Shown here: piece after piece, positions 1 through 5,393 of the stretch
Layout: each line of letters opens with the position of its first letter
Numbering within the stretch: the first letter of the stretch is position 1
From: an uncultured Saprospiraceae bacterium
Lineage (GTDB): Bacteria > Bacteroidota > Bacteroidia > Chitinophagales > Saprospiraceae
Assembly (NCBI GenBank): GCA_937864255.1
Contig: CALMIT010000554.1
Span: 1 to 5,393 of the forward strand
Length of the DNA: 5,393 nt
Direction of reading: 5' to 3'
Notes under the pieces: generated by a model
Database searches by the model: none
What the model saw: the letters and a program-made list of their open reading frames with translations, nothing else
What the model was told of the DNA's origin: nothing
Position numbers and translations under genes: made by a program

Positions 1-398
1 AAAAAATCCGAAGCGTAACTGCGAAAAGACTTGTATCCGCCTTCCAAAATCACGACATCATAACCTGCCATTCCAAATAACCAGCCGAGGCTGTCACTCC
101 TTTTGCCACCCCGCCAGCAGTGAACTGCCAGCTTTTTTCCGCCGGTCAAGCGGTTTATTTCCTCAAGGTACCAGTTCAGCTTTTTTCCTGCTATTTCCAA
201 TCCTTTTTTGAAAGCGGCGCGCGGATTTTCCTGCTTATATAATGTGCCCACGAGGGCGCGTTCTTCGTCTGAAAAGAGTGGCAAATTTAAAGCGCCGGGT
301 ATATGCGCGTGAGCGAATTCAGCCGGCGAGCGCACGTCAATAATTGCTCTGAAACGAGCTTCCTGTAAAAAATCTTTGATGCCAAGTCTGAGACTCAC
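1..398 (-). CDS. mnmH: tRNA 2-selenouridine synthase, N-terminal rhodanese part (partial)
   Basis: MnmH (SelU/YbbB) replaces sulfur by selenium, using selenophosphate, at the 2-thiouridine wobble base of Lys, Glu and Gln tRNAs; it can also geranylate that base. About 132 N-terminal residues are visible. They form the rhodanese domain: IDVRSPAEF (residues 20-28), HIPGALNLPL, then the family-specific VGTLYKQ (50-56), and the active-site loop HCWRGGKRS with Cys94, followed by LEGGYKSFR (118-126). The GTLYKQ and EGGYK motifs separate it from ordinary rhodaneses. The C-terminal P-loop domain of this roughly 350-residue family lies beyond the left edge. The start is GTG at 396-398: an in-frame TGA lies at 405-407 and the next in-frame ATG is inside the rhodanese core. 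The GTG overlaps the glpK stop as GTGA, implying translational coupling. No clear Shine-Dalgarno is seen. Family assignment is firm; intactness is unknown. Confidence 0.9.
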   Translation of the reverse strand, partial: MSLRLGIKDFLQEARFRAIIDVRSPAEFAHAHIPGALNLPLFSDEERALVGTLYKQENPRAAFKKGLEIAGKKLNWYLEEINRLTGGKKLAVHCWRGGKRSDSLGWLFGMAGYDVVILEGGYKSFRSYASDF

Positions 399-1894
399 GG
401 CTGTTCATTTATTTGATTTGACATAGTGCGTTTTACGGCATCCAGCCAGCCGGCATAAAGCCGTTTGCGCTTTTCGGCGGGCATTTCAGTTACAAAAGTT
501 TTTTCACGAACGTATAAATTTTCCAAATCTGCCGGCGTCCAAAAACCTGTGGACAATCCAGCCAGTAAAGCAGCGCCCAGCGCTGTGGTTTCAATATTGG
601 AGGGACGTTCAACGGGCACATTCAGCATATCTGCCTGAAACTGCATTAAAAAATCATTCCCGCTGGCGCCGCCGTCCACCCGCAAAGCCGACAAGTGTAC
701 CCCCGAATCTTTGATCATTGCATCCAAAACATCTTTGGTCTCGTAAGCGACCGACTCCAACGTAGCCCGAACGAGGTGCGCCTGCGAGGTGCCGCGCGTA
801 ATGCCGAAAATCGCCCCCCGCGCGTACATATCCCAGTGAGGCGCGCCGAGTCCTGAAAAAGCCGGCACCATGTACACTCCACCGGCGTCCTCTACGGAAC
901 GTGCAAGTTTTTCCGCATCGGCAGCCGTTTCAAACATTTTCATTTCATCGCGCAGCCATTGCACTGCGGCGCCCGCTATGAACACGCTGCCCTCCAAAGC
1001 GTAAGTCACTTTTTCATTCAATTTCCAGGCTATCGTAGTCAGCAATCCCGAATTTGAAGTAATTGGATTTTCGCCAGTATTCATGAGCATAAAACAGCCC
1101 GTTCCGTAAGTATTTTTCGCCATGCCCGGGCGGGTGCAAAGTTGTCCGAAAAGCGCAGATTGCTGGTCGCCGGCCATGCCGCCGATCGGGATTTTTTTTC
1201 CGAAAAAAACTTCATCCGTATAACCAAAAAGCGCTGAATTGGACTTTACTTCCGGCAAGATCGCGGGAGGGATTTCCAATGCGCGACACAAATTTTCGTC
1301 CCATTCCAGTTTTTTAATATTGTATAAAAGCGTGCGGGAAGCATTTGAAACATCGGTAGCGTGAATTTTTCCGCCGGTGAGTTTCCACAAAAGCCAGGTA
1401 TCAACGGTGCCGAAAAGCAATTCACCGGCGGCAGCTTTTGCTCGTGCTCCTTCCACATTATCCAGCAGCCATTTGATTTTTGTACCGGAAAAATAAGCGT
1501 CTATGACCAGTCCAGTATTTTCGCGCACATATTCTTCCAAGCCCATTTTTTTGAGGGCTTCGCAGATGGGAGCGGTGCGACGATCCTGCCAGACAATGGC
1601 ATTATAAATCGGGCGTCCGGTAGATTTCTCCCAAACTATCGCAGTTTCTCGCTGGTTTGTAATGCCGATACCGATGATTTGGTCGGCAACCGGGTCCAGA
1701 TTTTTTATAACGGCGTGCGCTACTGCCAGTTGACTCTCCCAGATTTCTTCGGGATTGTGTTCCACCCAACCTGATTGCGGAAAAATTTGGGAAAATTCCT
1801 TTTGCTCAAAGCAAACCGGGCTTGCATTTTTATCAAACAAAACTGCCCGCGAGCTGGTGGTGCCTTGATCAAGGGCGAGTAGGAAATCTGCCAT
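395..1894 (-). CDS. glpK: Glycerol kinase
   Basis: This cytoplasmic FGGY-family kinase phosphorylates glycerol with ATP to sn-glycerol 3-phosphate, for phospholipid synthesis or entry into glycolysis. At 499 residues it is the normal full length. Visible landmarks are the N-terminal phosphate-binding LALDQGTTSSRAV (6-18), glycerol-contacting Arg82-Glu83 in GITNQRE, Trp102 in VWQDRRT, Tyr134, the catalytic base Asp243 in GGMAGDQQSALFGQ, the NTYGTGCF nucleotide loop (261-268) and the C-terminal VDGGASGNDFLMQFQAD signature (407-422). The regulatory histidine phosphorylated by HPr in many Gram-positive enzymes is not seen in the corresponding TDEVFFGKK segment, so PTS control of that type is unlikely (inference). 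The ATG lies one base after the TAA of the EVE gene; GGAG sits about 15 bases upstream, a long spacing. No glpF or glpD is adjacent here. Confidence 0.97.
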   Translation of the reverse strand: MADFLLALDQGTTSSRAVLFDKNASPVCFEQKEFSQIFPQSGWVEHNPEEIWESQLAVAHAVIKNLDPVADQIIGIGITNQRETAIVWEKSTGRPIYNAIVWQDRRTAPICEALKKMGLEEYVRENTGLVIDAYFSGTKIKWLLDNVEGARAKAAAGELLFGTVDTWLLWKLTGGKIHATDVSNASRTLLYNIKKLEWDENLCRALEIPPAILPEVKSNSALFGYTDEVFFGKKIPIGGMAGDQQSALFGQLCTRPGMAKNTYGTGCFMLMNTGENPITSNSGLLTTIAWKLNEKVTYALEGSVFIAGAAVQWLRDEMKMFETAADAEKLARSVEDAGGVYMVPAFSGLGAPHWDMYARGAIFGITRGTSQAHLVRATLESVAYETKDVLDAMIKDSGVHLSALRVDGGASGNDFLMQFQADMLNVPVERPSNIETTALGAALLAGLSTGFWTPADLENLYVREKTFVTEMPAEKRKRLYAGWLDAVKRTMSNQINEQP

Positions 1895-1895
1895 T

Positions 1896-2309
1896 TTACA
1901 TTTTGGTTTCTCCCATTTCGAGGATTTTTCGAAATTCTGCCTCGGTCAGCGGCATTACGGACAAGCGGCCATTTTTTACCAAAGCCACATTTTGCAACTC
2001 GGAAGTCTCCTTGATCGCTTTTAGCGAAACGGGGCGCGCCACTTTTTTATAAGGCACAAAATCCACCACCGACCAATCGCCCGATTCGGCTGTGGGATCG
2101 GGGTAATGTTCCTTTTCCACTTTGGCGATGCCGACTACTTCCAGACCTTCATTACTGTGATAAAAAAGTGCCAGATCACCCTTTTTCATTGCGCGCAGGT
2201 TGTTTCGGGCAGCATAATTGCGCACGCCTTCCCACATCGTTTTACCATCGCGCACCAGGTCTTCGTAGCCAAAAACAGAAGGCTCGGATTTTATTAACCA
2301 GTAGTTCAT
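1896..2309 (-). CDS. EVE-domain (PUA-like) protein, putative modified-base binder
   Basis: A 137-residue protein that is essentially one EVE domain, a PUA-like fold related to human THYN1 that binds modified bases in DNA or RNA. Seen in order: NYWLIKSEP at the N terminus (2-10), MWEGVRNYAARN (25-36), GDLALFYHSN (44-53), VVGIAKVEKEHYPDP (58-72), the VVDF strand, and the C-terminal GRLSVMPLTEAEF (114-126). It is the compact form without the longer insert after YPDPT found in many proteobacterial homologues. The reading frame stays open to 2375, but ATG 2307-2309 is chosen because NYWLIKSEP is the family's standard N terminus and this ATG overlaps the methyltransferase stop as ATGA. The gene lies between an RNA methyltransferase gene and glpK-mnmH, which suggests an RNA-related role (inference). 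The ligand is unknown. Confidence 0.93.
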   Translation of the reverse strand: MNYWLIKSEPSVFGYEDLVRDGKTMWEGVRNYAARNNLRAMKKGDLALFYHSNEGLEVVGIAKVEKEHYPDPTAESGDWSVVDFVPYKKVARPVSLKAIKETSELQNVALVKNGRLSVMPLTEAEFRKILEMGETKM

Positions 2310-2857
2310 CGTTGAAAATTTTCCAAATTTAAAATATTCGTTTTTAAAATTTCCCAAAGTACGATACCGACACAAACCGCCACATTGATGGAATGTTTGG
2401 CGCCATATTGCGGAATTTCAATAGCGCCGTCGAGCAAAGGCAAAACCGGGTCGGAAACGCCGCCTACTTCATTGCCGAAGATCAAAGCCAGTTTTTCAGC
2501 CGGTTGCATTTTTAGATTTTGTAGAAAAACAGATTCGTCGGTTTGTTCGACTGCCAGGATTTTGTAGCCTTCATTTTTCAACTGTCCGGCTGCTGCAAGA
2601 ATTTCTTTTTCGAAAAGCCAGTCCACAGATTCGGTCGCGCCGATGGCTGTTTTTAAAATTTCGGGGTGTGGCGGCTGCGCGGTGATGCCACAAAGTATAA
2701 TTTTTTCAACAGCAAAAGCGTCCGCAGTTCGAAAAACAGAGCCGACATTCAGCGCTGATCGAATGCTGTCCAAAACCACGACGACGGGGATTTTCGGGGA
2801 CGTTTTAAATACTTCTGCGCTGACGCGATTCAATTCTTCGAGGGAAAGTTTTTTCAT
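2306..2857 (-). CDS. SpoU/TrmH-family RNA 2'-O-ribose methyltransferase
   Basis: A 183-residue SPOUT-class methyltransferase that would use S-adenosylmethionine to methylate a ribose 2'-OH in tRNA or rRNA. All three SpoU motifs are present. Motif 1 is NVGSVFRTADAF (37-48), with Asn37 and the likely catalytic Arg43. Motif 2 is LIFGNEVGGV (125-134), with Glu130. Motif 3 is IEIPQYGAKHSINVAVCVGI (146-165), with Ser156 and Asn158 in the trefoil-knot cofactor loop. There is no N-terminal L30e-like substrate domain of the RlmB type, so it is a minimal single-domain enzyme like TrmH or TrmL. The substrate position cannot be read from the sequence, so no symbol is given. The start ATG (2855-2857) overlaps the pyrG stop as ATGA, with purine-rich AAGGAAA immediately upstream as a Shine-Dalgarno candidate. 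The stop overlaps the EVE start in the same way. Confidence 0.93.
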   Translation of the reverse strand: MKKLSLEELNRVSAEVFKTSPKIPVVVVLDSIRSALNVGSVFRTADAFAVEKIILCGITAQPPHPEILKTAIGATESVDWLFEKEILAAAGQLKNEGYKILAVEQTDESVFLQNLKMQPAEKLALIFGNEVGGVSDPVLPLLDGAIEIPQYGAKHSINVAVCVGIVLWEILKTNILNLENFQR

Positions 2858-4470
2858 TTTCCTTTCCGGTTTTCAATGCAGGCTTTTATAAAATCCACAA
2901 AAAGCGGATGAGGCACTTCCACCGTACTTTTCAATTCGGGGTGAAATTGAACCCCGACAAACCAGGTGTGATTTTTTAATTCGACAATTTCAACCAGACC
3001 CGTTTCCGGATTGGTGCCAGTGGCCATCAATCCTGCTTTTTCAAATTGCTCCAGATAGTTGTTGTTAAATTCATAGCGATGGCGGTGGCGTTCGCTGATC
3101 TTGGCAGATTTATAGGCTTTGTGAGCATTGCTGCCCTTTTTCAATTCGCAGGAGTAAGCGCCGAGACGCATGGTACCACCTTTTTTGGTGATGTTTTTTT
3201 GACCGGGCATCAGGTCAATTACCGGGTTTTCAGTTTTCGGATCAACTTCCGTTGACGAAGCGCATTTGAGTTCCAATACATTTTTAGCGAATTCCACGAC
3301 GGCACATTGCATACCGAGACAAATACCAAAAAACGGAATTTGATTTTCGCGTACGTAATGGATGGCTTTTATTTTGCCATCAATGCCGCGCTCGCCAAAT
3401 CCCGGCGCTACCAACACGCCGTCAAGTCCTTCCAGTTTTTTTACCAAAATAGCCTCGTCGTCTTCCAGTCTTTCCGAATGAATGGGCACTACATTTACCT
3501 TACATTCATTCAATGCGCCGGCGTGTACGAAACTTTCGTGAATGGATTTATATGCGTCCTGCAATTCATTGTATTTGCCAACCAGTCCGACATTTATTTC
3601 AAAAAGCGGGTTCTTGAGTTTGCCCAAAAATTCTTTCCATTTCCGCAAATCCGGCTCTTTCCGATCCGGTAAGCGCATTTTTGTGATGACTACCGCATCA
3701 AGTTTTTCTTTCAACATCAAAATCGGAACGTCATAAATACTGTCTGCGTCCATCGCTTCTATGACGGAGCCGATGTCCACGTTGCAAAAAAGTGCCAGTT
3801 TTCTGCGGATTTCCATCGAAAGTGAAAATTCGGTGCGACACACCAGAATGTCTGGTTGAATTCCTGTGTTGAGCATTTCTTTGACAGAATGTTGCGTGGG
3901 CTTGGTTTTAAGTTCTTTAGCCGCTTTCAAATAAGGAACCAGTGTAAGGTGAATAACCAGACAATTGTCCGGCCCGAGTTCCCAGCGCATTTGCCGGAGC
4001 GCTTCGAGATAAGGCAGCGATTCAATATCGCCGACTGTGCCTCCTAATTCGGTGATCACGATGTCAAATTTTCCGCCCTCGCCGAGCAATTGCACGCGGC
4101 GGCGAATTTCGTCGGTGATGTGCGGGATCACTTGCACCGTTTTTCCTAGATAAACGCCTTCGCGCTCTTTATTGATCACTGTTTGATAAATCCTGCCGGT
4201 GGTCACATTATTGGCCTGTGAAGTCGGGATATTTAAAAACCGCTCATAGTGACCCAAATCCAAATCAGTTTCGGCGCCATCATCAGTGACGTAGCACTCG
4301 CCGTGTTCGTACGGGTTGAGCGTGCCCGGATCGACATTGATGTAAGGATCAAATTTTTGAATGGTTACTTTGAAGCCTCGCGCCTGGAGCAGTTTGGCGA
4401 GTGATGCTGATATGATGCCTTTCCCCAAAGAAGACGTTACGCCGCCCGTAACGAAAATGTATTTTGTCAT
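2854..4470 (-). CDS. pyrG: CTP synthase (glutamine-hydrolysing)
   Basis: PyrG makes CTP from UTP, ATP and glutamine, the last step of pyrimidine nucleotide synthesis, as a cytoplasmic tetramer. The 538 residues match the usual 530-550. The N-terminal amidoligase domain has KYIFVTGGVTSSLGKGI (3-19) with the P-loop, KFDPYINVDPGT (39-50), GECYVTDDGAETDLDLGHYE (57-76) and ELGGTVGDIES (141-151). The C-terminal class I glutaminase domain starts near residue 295 and shows the oxyanion loop VAPGFGERG (354-362), nucleophile Cys384 in FGICLGMQ, MRLGAYSC (434-441), RHRHRYEFN and the His510/Glu512 pair in GVQFHPELKS. The frame is open 37 codons further upstream, but ATG 4468-4470 is chosen because MTKYIFVTGG is the conserved N terminus and the upstream extension would contain the promoter box. 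It is the first gene of the minus-strand operon. Confidence 0.98.
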   Translation of the reverse strand: MTKYIFVTGGVTSSLGKGIISASLAKLLQARGFKVTIQKFDPYINVDPGTLNPYEHGECYVTDDGAETDLDLGHYERFLNIPTSQANNVTTGRIYQTVINKEREGVYLGKTVQVIPHITDEIRRRVQLLGEGGKFDIVITELGGTVGDIESLPYLEALRQMRWELGPDNCLVIHLTLVPYLKAAKELKTKPTQHSVKEMLNTGIQPDILVCRTEFSLSMEIRRKLALFCNVDIGSVIEAMDADSIYDVPILMLKEKLDAVVITKMRLPDRKEPDLRKWKEFLGKLKNPLFEINVGLVGKYNELQDAYKSIHESFVHAGALNECKVNVVPIHSERLEDDEAILVKKLEGLDGVLVAPGFGERGIDGKIKAIHYVRENQIPFFGICLGMQCAVVEFAKNVLELKCASSTEVDPKTENPVIDLMPGQKNITKKGGTMRLGAYSCELKKGSNAHKAYKSAKISERHRHRYEFNNNYLEQFEKAGLMATGTNPETGLVEIVELKNHTWFVGVQFHPELKSTVEVPHPLFVDFIKACIENRKGK

Positions 4471-4497
4471 AATCTCGGTTTGAGTCGTTACGGGATG

Positions 4498-4505
4498 CAA
4501 AGGTA
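4498..4505 (-). promoter_or_regulatory. Bacteroidota-type -7 box (TACCTTTG) for the pyrG operon
   Basis: On the minus strand this reads TACCTTTG, an exact match to the Bacteroidota housekeeping sigma -7 consensus TAnnTTTG. It ends 27 bases before the pyrG ATG, which would put the transcript start near 4491 and leave a leader of about 20 bases. The -33 element is poor: around 4525-4530 the minus strand has ATTATTC-like sequence instead of TTG or TTTG. The exact box in the right position and orientation makes it a good candidate. No other promoter is obvious before the downstream genes, which leave no room for one between them. Confidence 0.6.
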
Positions 4506-4520
4506 AAAAGGACGAACGGT

Positions 4521-4534
4521 AATGAATAATGAAT
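4521..4534. repeat. Tandem AATGAAT duplication
   Basis: Two exact adjacent copies of AATGAAT (4521-4527 and 4528-4534) lie where the -33 element of the pyrG promoter would be expected. With only two short copies, this may be a simple slippage product. Any effect on promoter spacing is inference. Confidence 0.4.
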
Positions 4535-4560
4535 GGGTGGAAACTTCGAAAAATCTTTTC

Positions 4561-4572
4561 AACAGGCCTGTT
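4561..4572. repeat. 12-base perfect palindrome AACAGGCCTGTT
   Basis: AACAGGCCTGTT is its own reverse complement and lies about 56-67 bases upstream of the pyrG -7 box, in otherwise AT-rich DNA. It could be a site for a dimeric regulator, but a perfect 12-mer palindrome arises by chance in a region of this size several percent of the time. No known operator consensus is recognised with confidence. Confidence 0.35.
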
Positions 4573-4739
4573 AATATTCAATTCACAATCGAAGATAATT
4601 TTTCAAAAAAGGAAAACCGGCAAATGAAATCACAGGAGCCGAAGTCGCGCTGCTTTTTCATTTTTAAAAGCCTGTTTCTTCCAAACAAAATTGCTGAAGC
4701 TGCAAAATAGCGATTTACAGAAAATTAACAGAAACCTAA

Positions 4740-4769
4740 TTTGCCGGTAATAGCTGCTAAGTTCCTTTG
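4740..4769 (+). promoter_or_regulatory. Candidate promoter for the exported-protein gene
   Basis: TTTG at 4740-4743 (-33-like) is followed after 18 bases by TTCCTTTG at 4762-4769, which differs from the Bacteroidota TAnnTTTG consensus only at its second base. Transcription would start near 4776 and give a leader of about 37 bases ahead of the ATG at 4813. Orientation, spacing and distance fit, but the core has a mismatch and the region is AT-rich, so this is only moderately supported. Confidence 0.4.
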
Positions 4770-4812
4770 CCCCCGATTCCGAAAGTGAAATTCAATCACC
4801 AAAATAAAATTT

Positions 4813-5393
4813 ATGAAAAAGCTTTTTTACTCCCTCCTGCTTTTCTTATTCACAAGTTTAAGTCTGTTCAGTCAGCAAATCGTCAACATCACTGACGCCG
4901 ATCTCGGTAACGGCACTTACAACTGGACTAAAGACAAGACATACCTTTTGGATGGTCTTGTTTTCCTTGAAGAAGGCGGCGTTTTGAATATCGAACCTGG
5001 CACCGTCGTAAAATTCACACCCCGAGCCGACGTGGGTAACCCTTCCGCTTTGGTTATTACAAGAGGCGCCAGAATCAACGCCGACGGTAGAGCCGATGCG
5101 CCGATCATCTTTACTGCCGAAGACGATGACGTGAATGACAATAATGATCTTGGTCCAGAAGACAACGCACTCTGGGGCGGTATCGTGCTGCTGGGCAAAG
5201 GCGTGACTCAGAAAAATGGAAACAGCGAGGTTTCTGTGGAAGGTATTCCTACTACCGAGCCGAGAGGTTTGTACGGTGGCGCCGATAATACCGACAACTC
5301 CGGTACTCTGCGCTATGTTTCTATCCGCCACGGCGGTCGTCTGCTCACTTCTGGTAATGAGTTGAATGGTTTGACGCTCGCGGCGGTAGGTAG
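4813..5393 (+). CDS. Exported beta-helix-like surface protein (5' part, no stop in window)
   Basis: At least 193 codons are open to the right edge. Residues 1-20 form a signal peptide: MKK, a hydrophobic stretch LFYSLLLFLFTSLSL, then FSQQ with likely cleavage near Ser20. There is no lipobox cysteine, so it is not a lipoprotein. The body reads like a right-handed beta-helix: LDGLVFLEEGGVLNIEPGTV (47-65), LVITRGARINADGRADAPII (80-99), WGGIVLLGKG (121-130), EGIPTTEPRGLYGG (143-156), DNSGTLRYVSIRHGG (161-175) and DNELNGLTL-like NELNGLTLAAVG (182-193). These phrases are familiar from large secreted Bacteroidota proteins, many ending in a type IX secretion sorting domain; that end is outside the window. 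Function is unknown. An acidic run at 103-117 might bind calcium. ATG 4813 is the first start after an in-frame TGA at 4786-4788; the leader is A-rich without a Shine-Dalgarno. Confidence 0.9.
   Translation, partial: MKKLFYSLLLFLFTSLSLFSQQIVNITDADLGNGTYNWTKDKTYLLDGLVFLEEGGVLNIEPGTVVKFTPRADVGNPSALVITRGARINADGRADAPIIFTAEDDDVNDNNDLGPEDNALWGGIVLLGKGVTQKNGNSEVSVEGIPTTEPRGLYGGADNTDNSGTLRYVSIRHGGRLLTSGNELNGLTLAAVG

Larger units (their letters stand above)
4471..4812. other. Divergent intergenic region between pyrG and the exported-protein gene
   Basis: About 340 AT-rich bases separate two genes pointing away from each other, so both promoters should lie here. I see candidate -7 boxes for both directions, a 12-base palindrome and a short tandem repeat, listed separately. 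Two further weak dyads are present: 4652-4671 (6-base arms GCTTTT/AAAAGC around 8 bases) and 4691-4705 (TTGC...GCAA with one internal mismatch). Neither resembles a terminator. A 62-codon plus-strand reading frame at 4522-4710 looks like noise. No tRNA, riboswitch or known small-RNA structure is recognisable. Confidence 0.8.

Noticed and set aside
1361..1774. A 137-codon plus-strand reading frame opposite glpK.
   Set aside because: It is antisense to the conserved core of glycerol kinase and has no own signals; shadow of the real gene.
2310..2375. N-terminal extension of the EVE protein by 22 residues.
   Set aside because: It would overlap the methyltransferase gene by 70 bases, and the extension lies outside the EVE domain; the ATGA-overlapping ATG fits the family's N terminus.
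4471..4581. N-terminal extension of CTP synthase by 37 residues.
   Set aside because: The extension is unlike PyrG, whose N terminus begins right before the KYIFVTGG motif, and it covers the predicted promoter box and transcript start.
4652..4671. Inverted repeat GCTTTT/AAAAGC as a possible terminator.
   Set aside because: The stem is short and AT-rich, there is no following T-run in a useful orientation, and no gene ends nearby on either strand.
4522..4710. A 62-codon plus-strand reading frame in the divergent intergenic region.
   Set aside because: It starts inside the likely pyrG promoter, lacks a ribosome binding site, shows no recognisable motif and ends before the promoter of the next gene; AT-rich chance frame.
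4858..5331. A 157-codon minus-strand reading frame opposite the exported-protein gene, and a second, shorter one at 4917-5198.
   Set aside because: Both are antisense to a plus-strand gene with a signal peptide and family motifs; their translations match no pattern I know.
1..5393. Search for a defence system, mobile element, phage gene, CRISPR array or RNA gene.
   Set aside because: All coding space is taken by housekeeping genes and one exported protein; no direct-repeat array, transposase, integrase, tRNA-like cloverleaf or terminal inverted repeats were seen by eye.

Overview
The window looks like a chromosomal segment of a Bacteroidota bacterium. The evidence is a perfect TAnnTTTG -7 promoter box upstream of pyrG, A-rich leaders with weak Shine-Dalgarno signals, a compact EVE protein of the form usual in that phylum, and a secreted protein of a repeat-like family common in Bacteroidota outer-surface proteins. 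A Saprospiraceae-like or related environmental lineage is plausible, but the sequence does not prove it.

Positions 1-4470 are filled by five genes on the minus strand, read from right to left: pyrG (CTP synthase), a SpoU/TrmH-family RNA 2'-O-methyltransferase, an EVE-domain protein, glpK (glycerol kinase) and mnmH/selU (tRNA 2-selenouridine synthase, running off the left edge). Three of the four junctions are 4-base overlaps (ATGA, ATGA, GTGA) and the fourth leaves one base, so this is very probably a single translationally coupled operon. Its contents combine CTP supply, RNA modification or recognition (three consecutive or near-consecutive genes: methyltransferase, EVE, MnmH) and glycerol entry into lipid and carbon metabolism.

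Positions 4471-4812 are a divergent intergenic region of about 340 bases. It holds a strong candidate promoter for the pyrG operon, a weaker one for the rightward gene, a 12-base perfect palindrome and a short tandem repeat. I see no convincing gene in it.

From 4813 to the right edge, on the plus strand, lies the 5' part of a gene for an exported protein with a clear signal peptide and a beta-helix-like, Gly/Asp/Asn-rich body. It has no stop within the window.

Most of the window is ordinary housekeeping DNA. I found no phage, transposon, CRISPR array or defence system. The points most worth a second look are the EVE gene inside an RNA-modification operon, the tight coupling of functionally unrelated genes, and the exported protein at the right edge.
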